Shown here: positions 36,344-45,417 of the stretch, in pieces
Numbering within the stretch: the stretch's first letter is position 1
Layout: the number at the start of each line of letters is the position of its first letter
Origin: Janthinobacterium sp. GW458P
GTDB lineage: Bacteria; Pseudomonadota; Gammaproteobacteria; Burkholderiales; Burkholderiaceae_D
Assembly: GCF_002127585.1 (NCBI RefSeq)
Contig: NZ_NEGZ01000028.1
Span: 1 to 56,628 of the forward strand
Reading direction: 5' to 3'
Length of the DNA stretch: 56,628 nt
Program-made: the position numbers and the translations under genes
The notes under the pieces: model-generated
Seen by the model: only the letters and a program-made list of their open reading frames with translations
The model's database searches: none
Told to the model about the DNA's origin: nothing

Positions 36344-37357
36344 ATGAAAATTGCCATACTCGATGATTACCAGGATGCCGTGCGCGGCCTCGATTGCTTC
36401 CAATTGCTCGATGGACATGACGTGAAAGTGTTCAGCAATACGGCGCGGGGGCTGGGCCAGCTGGCGATCCGCCTGGCGCCGTTCGACGCGCTGGTGCTGA
36501 TCCGCGAACGCAGCAGTTTTAACCGGGCGCTGCTGTCGAAGCTGCCGAACCTGAAACTGGTATCGCAAACGGGCAAGGTCAGCGGACACATCGACGTGGC
36601 GGCCGCCACGGAACTGGGCATCGCCATCGCGGAAGGCATCGGCTCGCCCACGGCGCCGGCCGAACTGACGTGGGCGCTGATCATGGCGGCGCAGCGCAAG
36701 ATCGTGCCGTACGCGCAACATTTACAGGAAGGGCTATGGCAAACCTCGTCGATCGAGCCGGCGCACAACACGCTCGGCACGGTCTTGAAAGGGCGCACCC
36801 TGGCAATCTGGGGCTACGGCAAGATCGGGCAATTGATCGCCGGCTATGGCCGCGCCTTCGGCATGACCATCCTCGTGTGGGGCAGCGAAGCGAGCCGCGC
36901 AGCGGCCGTGGCGGCCGGTGATACGGCAGCAGAATCGCGCGCGGCCTTCTTCGAGCAGGCCGACGTGCTGAGCTTGCATCTGCGCCTGTCCGACAAGACA
37001 CGCGGCCTGGTAACAAGCGAAGACCTGGCGCGCATGAAGCCAGATGCCCTGTTCGTCAACACCAGCCGCGCCGAGCTGGTGGCCGAGGGCGCGCTGGAAG
37101 CGGCGCTGCAGCAGGGGCGCCCGGGTGCGGCCGCGCTGGACGTGTTTACGGATGAACCCTTGCCGCCCGGCTCGCCATTGCTGCGGCTGCCGAACGTGCT
37201 GGCCACGCCGCACCTGGGCTACGTCGAGCGTGACAGCTATGAACTGTATTTCCGCTACGCCCTGCAAAACATCGTCGATTTTGCGCAGGGTCAATGCACG
37301 CGCCTGCTCAATCCCGAAGCCTTGCAGCATGCGCGGCAAGCCCCTCAGGAGCGCTGA
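36344..37357 (+). CDS. D-2-hydroxyacid dehydrogenase (NAD-dependent)
   Basis: A 337-residue oxidoreductase of the phosphoglycerate/formate dehydrogenase superfamily. The flavodoxin-like catalytic part is split around a Rossmann domain with IWGYGKIGQLIAGYG (G-x-G-x-x-G). The catalytic triad is visible as Arg in NTSRAELV, Glu in DVFTDEPLP and His in ATPHLGYVE. Substrate is not determinable; no serA C-terminal ACT domain is present, so it is not a standard long SerA. The gene end overlaps the convergent hypothetical gene by 13 bp. Confidence 0.9.
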   Translation: MKIAILDDYQDAVRGLDCFQLLDGHDVKVFSNTARGLGQLAIRLAPFDALVLIRERSSFNRALLSKLPNLKLVSQTGKVSGHIDVAAATELGIAIAEGIGSPTAPAELTWALIMAAQRKIVPYAQHLQEGLWQTSSIEPAHNTLGTVLKGRTLAIWGYGKIGQLIAGYGRAFGMTILVWGSEASRAAAVAAGDTAAESRAAFFEQADVLSLHLRLSDKTRGLVTSEDLARMKPDALFVNTSRAELVAEGALEAALQQGRPGAAALDVFTDEPLPPGSPLLRLPNVLATPHLGYVERDSYELYFRYALQNIVDFAQGQCTRLLNPEALQHARQAPQER

Positions 37358-38118
37358 AAGCCCTTCAACAAGTCCGGCTCGCCCGTGAGGCGGATGGCGG
37401 GCGCGGGCAGCACATGGCGGCCGCGCCACAGGCCGGCCCAGCCTGGCGGCCAGGCGATATCCGGGCCGCCATACGACGCCACGCCGGCGCGCACGGCCAC
37501 GACCGGCACGGGCGGCATGTCGGGCAAGGGTTCGCCCGGGGCGCGCGGCATGTCCAGGCTGTACATATAGTTGGGCAGCAAGGCGTCGCAGACGCGGCCG
37601 AACCAGTCGCTATGGTCATCGTCGCGTCCCAGCGCCTGGGCCAGGCCCTGCGGGTCGAAGCGGGCCAGCGCGTCGATCAGCTCGCCGGTAGAGGCGCCGG
37701 GCGTGTCGCCCCAGCCCATCACGGGGTTGACGTTGTAATCGGCGCCCGAGCCGTACCAGCCTTCGCGCCACGGCCGCTGCATCCAGTCGCGCGGCCCCGT
37801 AAACAGATGCCAGCGCCAGTGCAGGCCGGACGGCTTGGGCCAGGAATACAGATACAGCTTTTGATAGCCGGCCTGGTGCAGCTCGCGCACCATGGCCATC
37901 AGGCGCGCATGCGGCATGCGGTCGGGCGGCGCGCGGCGAAACAGGATCGCTTCGCCATCGGCAAACTGCACGTCGTCGGTGGACAGGTTCAGGTCCAGGG
38001 TCCGCGCCTCGCTGCCGAAACGGGCGGCGATCCAGCCCGTCAGCAAATTGACGGACGTGATCACCCCGTAGCCGCGGTGGCGGTGGAAAATGACGGTGCC
38101 GGGAGCGAGCGCTTTCAT
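37345..38118 (-). CDS. Hypothetical protein, Trp-rich
   Basis: A 257-residue soluble protein. It opens MKALAPGTVIFHRHRGYGVITSVN, a beta-rich start reminiscent of CarD/Tudor-like small barrels. A Trp-rich middle follows (YSWPKPSGLHWRWHLF, DWMQRPWREGWYGSGADYN) and the end is PPGWAGLWRGRHVLPAPAIRLTGEPD. I do not know the family; the WRWHLFTG part suggests a carbohydrate- or nucleotide-handling fold but this is not firm. Start at 38118 is the first ATG giving this N-terminus; the longer open frame crosses the divergent promoter region. Confidence 0.68.
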   Translation of the reverse strand: MKALAPGTVIFHRHRGYGVITSVNLLTGWIAARFGSEARTLDLNLSTDDVQFADGEAILFRRAPPDRMPHARLMAMVRELHQAGYQKLYLYSWPKPSGLHWRWHLFTGPRDWMQRPWREGWYGSGADYNVNPVMGWGDTPGASTGELIDALARFDPQGLAQALGRDDDHSDWFGRVCDALLPNYMYSLDMPRAPGEPLPDMPPVPVVAVRAGVASYGGPDIAWPPGWAGLWRGRHVLPAPAIRLTGEPDLLKGFQRS

Positions 38119-38273
38119 ACAGGAATGTCGGGCCAGGGGGCGAGCAAAGAAACAAGTGTACTCACAGATGGCCGAATTTTCCAGAAGCGCCACGCCTCCG
38201 CAGGGCCATTCACGCAATCGTGCCAATCCACGATATCATGCCCGTCATTCTCCACTGACATCGTGACCACATC

Positions 38274-38759
38274 ATGACTTTGCGCATACTCGCCACCGGC
38301 GGCACCTTCGACAAACACTACAACGAATTGAACGGCACCCTGGGCTTTTCCGACAGTCATTTGCCGGCAGCGATAGCCCGCGCGCGCATGACGGCGCCCG
38401 TGGCGCTGGAGCAATTGCCCCTGCTCGACTCGCTCGACATGCAGGATGGGGACCGCCAGCGCGTGCTCGCCTCGTGCCGCGCGGCGCAGGAAAAAGCCAT
38501 CGTCATCATCCACGGCACCGACACCATGCGCGAAACGGCGCAAGTGCTGGGCGCGGCGAAGCTGCAGCAAACGGTCATCCTGACGGGCGCGATGATTCCC
38601 TACGAAATCGACAATTCCGACGCCCTGTTCAACCTGGGCTTTGCCTGCGGCGTGGCGCAAACCCTGCCGGCCGGCGTGTACGTGGCCATGAATGGCCAGA
38701 TCTTTGCCTGGGACAATGTGCAAAAGAACCGCGCCGCCGGCGTGTTCCAGCCCCTGTAA
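38274..38759 (+). CDS. Single-domain asparaginase-like protein
   Basis: A 161-residue protein equal to the N-terminal domain of type I/II L-asparaginases. It has the first catalytic motif ILATGGTFDK (nucleophile Thr) and the second motif IIHGTDTM (Thr-Asp pair), then TVILTGAMIPY. The C-terminal domain that completes the intimate dimer of classical asparaginases is absent. Such half-length proteins occur widely in proteobacteria and are normally left as asparaginase-domain proteins; activity is unproven. The gene looks intact, with normal codon use and its own stop. Confidence 0.85.
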   Translation: MTLRILATGGTFDKHYNELNGTLGFSDSHLPAAIARARMTAPVALEQLPLLDSLDMQDGDRQRVLASCRAAQEKAIVIIHGTDTMRETAQVLGAAKLQQTVILTGAMIPYEIDNSDALFNLGFACGVAQTLPAGVYVAMNGQIFAWDNVQKNRAAGVFQPL

Positions 38760-38764
38760 GGTAA

Positions 38765-38791
38765 TTGCGCTGCGGCAACGTCGCAGCGCAA
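38765..38791. other. Perfect 10-bp hairpin
   Basis: TTGCGCTGCG (38765-38774) pairs with CGCAGCGCAA (38782-38791) around a 7-nt loop, five bases after the half-asparaginase stop. No T-run follows on the plus strand, so it may be an mRNA 3'-end stabiliser or an inefficient terminator. Confidence 0.5.
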
Positions 38792-38959
38792 CAACAAAAA
38801 CCGGCTGCAACATTTGCAGAAAAATAAAGAATACAGGCCATAATTTCCATGAGGAAATGAAAGAAGCAAAAAAACAATATATTTGTTCATAATTGCAATT
38901 TTTTCCTGTGCATCGATGCTATATTCGCGTCATCGACCAACCCCTTTCGGGAATTCATC

Positions 38960-39637
38960 ATGACCTTGCGCAAATCGACTGCACACCTGTTTCCACTGGG
39001 CGCCATTGCGGCCGTATTTGCGCTGAGCAGCACTGCCCACGCGACGACCAGCCTGACAAATGAATATACGGTGACGGCATCGGCCAGCGCAGCAGGCGTG
39101 AATACCTGGACCTTCGATTACAGCGTCCTGAACAATAACCAGGGCATCGGCGGCCAGACCGGCCTCGATGGCTTCACGATCTTCGTGCCCGTCGCCGCCA
39201 CCGTGGTCAGCTCCAGCGCGCCCGCGCCCTTCAATGGTGCGCCTGGCTACTGGTCGCAAGGCAGCAGCGGCCTGCTCGACCTGGGCGGCAATGGCTCGCA
39301 AAACCTGGTCGCGCCATCGGGCTATGCGGCCTACACCTGGTGGGGCCAATATACGCAATCGGTCTACACGCCCGGCTCGACCGCCAATTTCAGCATTACC
39401 TTGAGCAACGTTGCCGTTGGCGCCAATACCGTTGGCGTCAGCACGTATTTCGGCTACGGTGCCGCCACCGCACAATCTGCCAGCAATCAGTATGGCAATT
39501 ACTCTACCTTTACCGGTACTTTCGCCTCACCGGTGGCCGCCGTGCCAGAACCGGAAACATATGCCATGATGCTCGCCGGCCTCGGCCTCGTTGGTTTCAT
39601 GGCGCGCCGCAGAAAAGCAGGCCAGCAAGCCGCCTGA
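38960..39637 (+). CDS. PEP-CTERM sorting-domain protein
   Basis: A 225-residue exported protein. Signal peptide to about AHA|TTS; a Ser/Thr/Gly/Asn-rich beta region; then the C-terminal sorting signal VPEPETYAMMLAGLGLVGF followed by the basic stop ARRRK. These tails are recognised by exosortase (EpsH/XrtA-type) and the protein is usually processed to the surface or exopolysaccharide matrix. Exosortase and the PrsK/PrsR regulators are not in the window. The ribosome site GGGAATT precedes the ATG. A strong terminator follows. Confidence 0.92.
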   Translation: MTLRKSTAHLFPLGAIAAVFALSSTAHATTSLTNEYTVTASASAAGVNTWTFDYSVLNNNQGIGGQTGLDGFTIFVPVAATVVSSSAPAPFNGAPGYWSQGSSGLLDLGGNGSQNLVAPSGYAAYTWWGQYTQSVYTPGSTANFSITLSNVAVGANTVGVSTYFGYGAATAQSASNQYGNYSTFTGTFASPVAAVPEPETYAMMLAGLGLVGFMARRRKAGQQAA

Positions 39638-39660
39638 TTTTCACTCTGCAGCACCTCGAC

Positions 39661-39687
39661 AAGCCCGCTCCGCGCGGGCTTTTTTTC
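39661..39687 (+). terminator. Terminator of the PEP-CTERM gene
   Basis: An 8-bp stem (39661-39668 with 39674-39681) followed by a seven-T run, 23 bp past the stop codon. Confidence 0.92.
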
Positions 39688-40103
39688 GTCCGTCGGAAAT
39701 TCTTCAGCGCAGGGGATGAAAGAAAATTATTATTGGTAAAACATCAAATTGCCAAGATAATAATTATGTGTTGTAAAAAAACACCATTGATCATTTTTAA
39801 AAACATTGATATAGAAGAATATAAAACTGCATATTTTTCACATTCACAAATATTCTTCAGTATCTCTAAATTCCTGCCAAATCCGACACGGTGAGAGTCC
39901 AATTTTTCTTGCTGAGACGACATAATGTTCGCCTCGACAAGTTATAAGTGCATTTATAACAATATTGCGCTTAGTAGTCTTCCACCTCCCTCAGACGTGG
40001 TTCCGCCTACCGTACACGCCGCCGCAGGCCATCTACCCGATGGCCTTATCGGTGCTCGTGTACCGCTTGTCGTTATTAAAACTACTACGGAGTAATTGTT
40101 ACA
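39688..40103 (+). promoter_or_regulatory. AT-rich leader of the second TonB-dependent receptor
   Basis: A 416-bp gap with no gene. 39700-39880 is markedly AT-rich compared with the window. Closer to the gene are two structures. The first is an AT inverted repeat GTTATAA / TTATAAC (39941-39947 with 39954-39960). The second is nested: outer stem GTACACG / CGTGTAC (40012-40018 with 40057-40063) enclosing hairpin GGCCATC / GATGGCC (40027-40033 with 40039-40045). The last ends 40 bp before the ATG. Could be operator plus structured 5' leader; no known riboswitch class is recognised. Confidence 0.5.
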
Positions 40104-42875
40104 ATGGCATTTAAAGAAAAAATCGGCGTGCGCAGCGTACGCCTGGCCCTGGCCGTCCTGGCAGGTAGCGTCTTGTTCTCCGGCCAATCCATGGCGGAAG
40201 AAGCAATTCAAAAAGTTGAAATTACCGGTTCGAGCATCAAGCGTATCGCCGTCGAAGGCGCACTGCCAGTGCAGCGCCTGTCGCAAGAAGCGATCGCCAA
40301 GTCGGGCGCCACTTCGGTTGCCGACCTGATCCAGGCCCTGCCCGCCATGCAAGGCTTTACCATCGGCGCCGTTGCTGCCGGTTCCGATTCGGGCGGCAAT
40401 ACCAGTGCATCGCTGCACGGCATTGGCGAAACCTACACCCTGGTGCTGTTGAACGGCCGCCGCATCGCGCCACAAGGCTCCGGCACCACGGTCAACCTGA
40501 ACGCCATTCCCATGAGCGCCGTTGAGCGCGTCGAGATCCTGACCGACGGTGCTTCGGCCCTGTACGGCTCGGACGCCATCGCCGGCGTACTGAACTTCAT
40601 CCTGAAGAAAAACCAGCAGGGCGCCACCCTGGAAGCGACGTACGGCGGCCCGGAAGACAAGGGCGGCAACGCCTGGAACACCAGCGTCACCTATGGTTTC
40701 GGCGACCTGGACGAAGACCGCTTCAACGTGCTGGTATCGTACCGCCACGACGAGCAGTCGAAACTGGTAGCGACCGACCGCACGTTCGCCGATACCTCGT
40801 ACCTGAAATTCAACCGCGGCGGCAAGAACTACATCTGGGACCGCACCAGCACCTCGGCCTCGCCGGCAGGCGCTACTGTTGCCTACAACAACAACCCCTC
40901 CTCGACCGCCTTCACGCCATATCTGCGGCAAAACCAGGGAAATTGCCCTGACAATTCCTACGTCACGACCAGCAATAAAAACGCTTGCGGCTTCGACACC
41001 GGTTCCACCGTGGAAATCGTGCCGCAATCGAAACGCGACAGCCTGTTCTCCAAAGCAACGTACAAGCTGAATGACAGCCTGAACGCGTTTGCTGAACTGG
41101 CCTACTCGCGCTACGACCTGACGGCGCGTATCGCCGCCAACCCGATCCCCATCTCGATCGCGCAAACGGTAAAAGACCCTGTCACCAAAGTTGAGAAGCT
41201 GGTATTCAACAATCCGGCCGCCTACGCGACGTACGTACAACCGTTCCTGTCGCCAGCGCAACAGGCAGACATCCAATCGATCACGGCCAACTACCGCAGC
41301 ACCGACTTTGGTTTGCGTGCCAGCCAGACCGTTACCCAAACCAAGCACATGGTGGTGGGCGTGGAAGGCGAACTGGGTGCGTGGAACTTCGAAAGTGGCC
41401 TGACCTGGTCGCAAAACTCGATCGACGAGCGCTACACGGGCGGTTACCAGAAAAACCAGGCATTCAAGGACATCCTGGCCAATCCGGAGTTCGATCCGTT
41501 CGCAGTGACGCAAAAGCCATCCGTGCAAGCGCAAATCGCTGGCGCCCAGTTCGTCGGTTCGGTGCGTACCGCCTCGACCACGATGCGCGGCGTCGACACA
41601 CACGGCTCGCGTGAATTGTTCTCCTTGCCAGGCGGCAAGGCCAGCCTCGGTATCGGCGGCGACTACCGCACCTACCGCTATGAGCAGTCGCCAGGCGCCA
41701 CCGGCAGCGACATCTACAGCTTCAACACCAAGGCTGCCTACGACATGAGCCGCGACACCTACGGCGCGTTCGTCGAGTTGCTGGCGCCGCTGGCCAAGTC
41801 GTTCGAAATGACCGTTGGCGGCCGTTACGATGCCGTCAAGGCGATCGACGATAAGCTGAACAACAAAACTGTCGGCAAGAAAGACAGCGCCAATACCTAC
41901 AAGGTATCGGCACGCTGGCAGCCGGTACAAACCGTGCTGATCCGCGGTTCCTACGGCACGGGCTTCAAGGCGCCAAGCATGCTGGACATTGCTCAGCCAC
42001 TGGTTAACGCCGGCTTTACCGCCAAGAAATTTGACTGCCCATATCCAGGCAACAAGCTCTGCCGTGGAGAAACCACGCAATACAACGCCGTCTCGGAAGG
42101 CAATCCAGAACTGCAATCGGAAAAATCGAAACAGTTCACCCTGGGCTTCCGTGTCGAGCCTAGCGCGGCCTTCTCGTTCGGCGCCGACCTGTGGGACGTG
42201 AAACTGCGCAATGCCGTGTCGGAAATCACCGAAGAGCAGGCATTTGCCGATCCGGTCAAGTACGCAACGAGCTTCTCGACCTACAAGGAGCCATCGACCG
42301 GCAATACCTACTACGCGTTCAAGAAACTGTCGGTCAACATCGGCAAGAAGGAATACCGTGGTATCGACTGGGATCTGTCGGCCAACCACAAGTTTTCCTT
42401 CGGCAAGCTGACCGCCCAGTTGAGCGGCACCCACATGTTGCACGCCAACTACACCAAAGCCGGTAGCAATAACGTGTACACCAGCAACATGAACTTCTTC
42501 GGCGACACCAACGAAGTCACGTTCCGCAACCTGATGAAGCTGACGACGACCCTCGATACTGGCCGCCTGAGCAACACCGTGACCGTCAACTACCGCAACG
42601 GCTACACCGATGCAGCCGCGACCGTGTACGACGTGGCAGCCGCAAAAGAAGTGAAGGGCTACCGCCTGCAAGTTCCGTCGTACACCACGTTCGACTGGCA
42701 AGCACGTTTCGCCTTTGACAAGCAGACCACGATCCGCGCAGGCATCAAGAACCTGTTCGACCGTGCGCCACCGCTGTCGCTGCGCGCGTCGTCGGGCCAC
42801 CAGGTTGGTTTCGACCCACGCTACGCCGATCCGATGATGCGTTCGTTCTACGTCACCGGCAACTACAAGTTCTAA
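40104..42875 (+). CDS. TonB-dependent receptor (large, Oar/carbohydrate-peptide type)
   Basis: A 923-residue outer-membrane receptor. Signal peptide to about SMA|EE; TonB box-like QKVEITGSSIKR; plug (about 45-175) with GATSVADLIQALPAMQGF, TLVLLNGRRIA and MSAVERVEILTDGASALYGSDAIAG; the barrel ends DPMMRSFYVTGNYKF. This plug form (ITGSSIKR, LNGRR, DGASALYGSDAIAG) is that of the 'iron complex outermembrane receptor' group used for oligosaccharides, peptides or other large substrates, not classic siderophore receptors. GGAG lies ten bases before the ATG. Ligand unknown. Preceded by a structured leader and followed by a strong terminator. Confidence 0.92.
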   Translation: MAFKEKIGVRSVRLALAVLAGSVLFSGQSMAEEAIQKVEITGSSIKRIAVEGALPVQRLSQEAIAKSGATSVADLIQALPAMQGFTIGAVAAGSDSGGNTSASLHGIGETYTLVLLNGRRIAPQGSGTTVNLNAIPMSAVERVEILTDGASALYGSDAIAGVLNFILKKNQQGATLEATYGGPEDKGGNAWNTSVTYGFGDLDEDRFNVLVSYRHDEQSKLVATDRTFADTSYLKFNRGGKNYIWDRTSTSASPAGATVAYNNNPSSTAFTPYLRQNQGNCPDNSYVTTSNKNACGFDTGSTVEIVPQSKRDSLFSKATYKLNDSLNAFAELAYSRYDLTARIAANPIPISIAQTVKDPVTKVEKLVFNNPAAYATYVQPFLSPAQQADIQSITANYRSTDFGLRASQTVTQTKHMVVGVEGELGAWNFESGLTWSQNSIDERYTGGYQKNQAFKDILANPEFDPFAVTQKPSVQAQIAGAQFVGSVRTASTTMRGVDTHGSRELFSLPGGKASLGIGGDYRTYRYEQSPGATGSDIYSFNTKAAYDMSRDTYGAFVELLAPLAKSFEMTVGGRYDAVKAIDDKLNNKTVGKKDSANTYKVSARWQPVQTVLIRGSYGTGFKAPSMLDIAQPLVNAGFTAKKFDCPYPGNKLCRGETTQYNAVSEGNPELQSEKSKQFTLGFRVEPSAAFSFGADLWDVKLRNAVSEITEEQAFADPVKYATSFSTYKEPSTGNTYYAFKKLSVNIGKKEYRGIDWDLSANHKFSFGKLTAQLSGTHMLHANYTKAGSNNVYTSNMNFFGDTNEVTFRNLMKLTTTLDTGRLSNTVTVNYRNGYTDAAATVYDVAAAKEVKGYRLQVPSYTTFDWQARFAFDKQTTIRAGIKNLFDRAPPLSLRASSGHQVGFDPRYADPMMRSFYVTGNYKF

Positions 42876-42901
42876 TTTGACGCGTTGAATTAGCTTGTCT
42901 G

Positions 42902-42937
42902 AAAAGCGCCTTGCACTTCACCGTGCAAGGCGCTTTT
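42902..42937. terminator. Bidirectional terminator between the TonB receptor and a convergent gene
   Basis: A 15-bp perfect stem (42902-42916 with 42923-42937), loop TTCACC, with A- and T-runs on either side. Confidence 0.93.
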
Positions 42938-42951
42938 TTCTTGTCGCACAG

Positions 42952-44244
42952 CTATTTTGTTATCTGGAGATTCAGATAGCGGTAATGGCTCTCGCCGTGA
43001 GCTTTCGATACCGTACGCAGTTGCATGGCGACGCCGAGGTCATGCAGCAAGGCACTCTCGACCACGTAGCCACTTTCCTGCGAGGTACAGACAAAGCGCG
43101 TCGCTGCGCCTTGCAGGCTGGCCGAAATCGTACTGGCCTGCAAGGTATCCTGCACTTCACACAGCGTGGTGACCTGCTCCGGCCGCTCGCCCGGCTTGGC
43201 AGGCACGTTGATCGTGGTCATATTGGCCTGAAAGCGGGTGCCCGGGGACAAACTCGCCGGCAGCGACAGCGACAGGCCGGAGGTGGCCAGATAACCGTTG
43301 CGGACATCGCCCTTCTCTGCGGCCCGCAACTGAAACAGGCCAGCAAGCTTCACGCGCTGCATGGTAAAGGCGCTGTAGTTCTCGCTCGTGACGACCAGCC
43401 CATCGCGCACGCGCCACTCTTGATCGACGACGGATGCTTCCCCGGGCTTGCCCGGCGTTGTCGACTCCCGGGAAGAAGACAGCGTCTTGAAGCGCGGCTG
43501 CCAGACGGGCGCCGCCGCCATGGCCGCTTGCGCCGCCGCCAGCACTCCGGGCGGCAGCGGTGCGCTGTCAAACGCGCCCGTGGCATTTGGCGGCGGCGGA
43601 TACTCGCTCGCGTCGATGTCGGGACGGGCCTCGCGCAACAGGGCGGCGTCGACACCGCCCTGCAGCGAACAGCCGACGCGCACGACGCCGTCGAGCTCGC
43701 CGTGCGGCTCGATCAGGAACACGCGTTCAACCTTGTCGCGCCCGGCCGCCACGCCCGAGGCGGACGCAAACGCCTGCCATGGGCCACCGGGCAGGCGCAC
43801 GTCGGAACGCACATAAGCGCCATCATCGGCGCGCATGCGCCGGGCATCGTGGATCAGCGGCTGCAGTTGCCGGTACACCGCATCGACCTTGCCGGCCACC
43901 AGGAAGGCCCAGCTGTAATAACGGCCCAGGCTGCCCAGGTCCGACACTTCATCGGTATAGCCGAGCAAGGTCACGCCGCCAGCGCGCACGGGCGCGGCAA
44001 ACTCGATGCTGCCGGCCTGGGCCTGATTGCGGTTGGGCACCTTGATCCAGCTGGCATCGCCGCGCGTGGCCAGCGGCACGCTGCCGGCCAGGGCCGCGCC
44101 GTCCTGCTGCAAGCTGCGGAAAAAAGAGGCATCGCAAGCACTCAGCCCGCGCAGGGTGGCATCGGAAATCTGCGCCTGGGCGGCCGCCATCTGCGTGGCC
44201 CCGAGGATAAAAGCGGCGCCACAGCGCCGGACATATTTATGCAT
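42952..44244 (-). CDS. Exported protein of unknown function
   Basis: A 430-residue exported protein with signal peptide (to about AAAQA|Q). It has six Cys (SACDASF, VGCSLQ, TLCEVQ, RFVCTSQ and others) and a central Pro/Ala-rich linker (PPPPNATGAFDSAPLPPG). The C-terminal half repeats beta segments typical of periplasmic or outer-membrane-attached proteins (SLSLPASLSPGTRFQANMTT). I do not recognise the family. It converges on the TonB receptor gene but is separated from it by a bidirectional terminator, so a functional link is only possible. Confidence 0.72.
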   Translation of the reverse strand: MHKYVRRCGAAFILGATQMAAAQAQISDATLRGLSACDASFFRSLQQDGAALAGSVPLATRGDASWIKVPNRNQAQAGSIEFAAPVRAGGVTLLGYTDEVSDLGSLGRYYSWAFLVAGKVDAVYRQLQPLIHDARRMRADDGAYVRSDVRLPGGPWQAFASASGVAAGRDKVERVFLIEPHGELDGVVRVGCSLQGGVDAALLREARPDIDASEYPPPPNATGAFDSAPLPPGVLAAAQAAMAAAPVWQPRFKTLSSSRESTTPGKPGEASVVDQEWRVRDGLVVTSENYSAFTMQRVKLAGLFQLRAAEKGDVRNGYLATSGLSLSLPASLSPGTRFQANMTTINVPAKPGERPEQVTTLCEVQDTLQASTISASLQGAATRFVCTSQESGYVVESALLHDLGVAMQLRTVSKAHGESHYRYLNLQITK

Positions 44245-44351
44245 GAATTTATGTAGAAATAATCAATATCAGGATAGTAACGATATCACAGCAATATTAT
44301 TTCCACATGGAAAATTTCAGCACGCCGGCGCCAGCGGCCGCCCCATGCAAA

Positions 44352-44381
44352 ACGGCCCGCCGGGCAATGCCAGCGGGCCGT
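44352..44381 (-). terminator. Hairpin terminator of rdgC
   Basis: A 9-bp perfect stem (ACGGCCCGC 44352-44360 with GCGGGCCGT 44373-44381) followed on the minus strand by TTTT. It lies 23 bp beyond the rdgC stop. Confidence 0.65.
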
Positions 44382-44404
44382 CCGTCACGCATACCTGCTT
44401 GCGC

Positions 44405-45301
44405 TTACGCCGTCGCTTCGCCGCCCAGGGCTTCGACCACGTCGGCCATCAGCTTGGCGAGCTCGCCCGTCATCAGCATCAGGTCGCCGTCGAAACGCTC
44501 TTCGTCGTTCTTCGTGCTCGATTCCGTTTCCTTGATCACGTCCAGCGGCTTGACGCTCTTGATGGCCAGGGACTCCGTCAGCACGAACGAGATCTTGTCG
44601 TTCCACGTCATGGCCAGGCGCGTGCACTGCTTGCCGGCCGCGATGTGGCGGCGCACGTCGTCCGCTTCCAGGGTGTGGCGCACATAGCGCACGGTGGCCT
44701 TGCTTTCGCCCGTGGCGCGCAATTCCGTGTCCATGTCGACCGTGAAGCCGGCAGGCGCGTCGTCAGCCTGCAGCCATTCCGTCATCACCGCCACGGGCGA
44801 GCGCTGCACGCGCAGGCTTTCCAGCGGCAGTTTATCCACGGCTTTCAACAGCAGCTTGATGACTTCATCGGCTTTTGCCGGGCTGGCGGCATCGATCACC
44901 AGCCAGCCATTGACAGGGTCGATCCACGTCCAGACGTTGCTGCGGATGCTGAAAGCGCGCGGCAGCAATTCGTCGGCCACGCGTTCCTTCAATTCCTTCA
45001 TGGCCTTCTTGCCAGGCGCAAAGCCTTGCGCTTCTTCCATCTCGGCGGCGCGGGCCTTGGCCACCTGGTTGATGACGGTGGCCGGCAGCAATTTCTTTTC
45101 CGTGCCCAGCAAGATCAACATTTGCTTGTTGACAACATGGACCAGGCCGCCGTTCGGGCGCGGCGTATCCCAGCCCTGGCGCATCAGATCCATGCTGGTC
45201 GCCGGCGTGAATTTGTTCGAGGACAAGGCCTCTTCCAGTTGTTCTGGCGTATAGGCCCAAGGTGCGGGCAGGCGGTAAATCTGAAGATTCTTGAACCACA
45301 T
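44405..45301 (-). CDS. rdgC: Recombination-associated protein RdgC
   Basis: A 298-residue ring-forming DNA-binding protein that modulates RecA. N-terminus [11 protein letters not shown], the ANKFTP-like [18 protein letters not shown] region, LLPATVINQ, and [19 protein letters not shown] are family features; length is normal. It lies 116 bp downstream of dinB on the same strand. Because dinB has a LexA box, rdgC may be partly SOS-controlled by read-through; a separate promoter is not excluded. In Neisseria, RdgC is involved in pilin antigenic variation. Confidence 0.95.
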   Translation of the reverse strand: MWFKNLQIYRLPAPWAYTPEQLEEALSSNKFTPATSMDLMRQGWDTPRPNGGLVHVVNKQMLILLGTEKKLLPATVINQVAKARAAEMEEAQGFAPGKKAMKELKERVADELLPRAFSIRSNVWTWIDPVNGWLVIDAASPAKADEVIKLLLKAVDKLPLESLRVQRSPVAVMTEWLQADDAPAGFTVDMDTELRATGESKATVRYVRHTLEADDVRRHIAAGKQCTRLAMTWNDKISFVLTESLAIKSVKPLDVIKETESSTKNDEERFDGDLMLMTGELAKLMADVVEALGGEATA

Positions 45302-45417
45302 AGTTTTTGTCTTCCGTTTGTTTCAGTAGTGCCAGGGGAACGCCATTCTACACTTTCGACGTGAAAATGCCGTCAAAAGCGCCGTCTGGCGCGGTATGTA
45401 TCTTGTAGGAAACGCCG

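Noticed and set aside
39954..42800. A 948-residue open frame antisense to the second TonB receptor
   Set aside because: It mirrors the codon phase of the real gene in GC-rich DNA, is rich in Arg/His/Gln/Val without a coherent fold, and the sense strand encodes a full TonB receptor.
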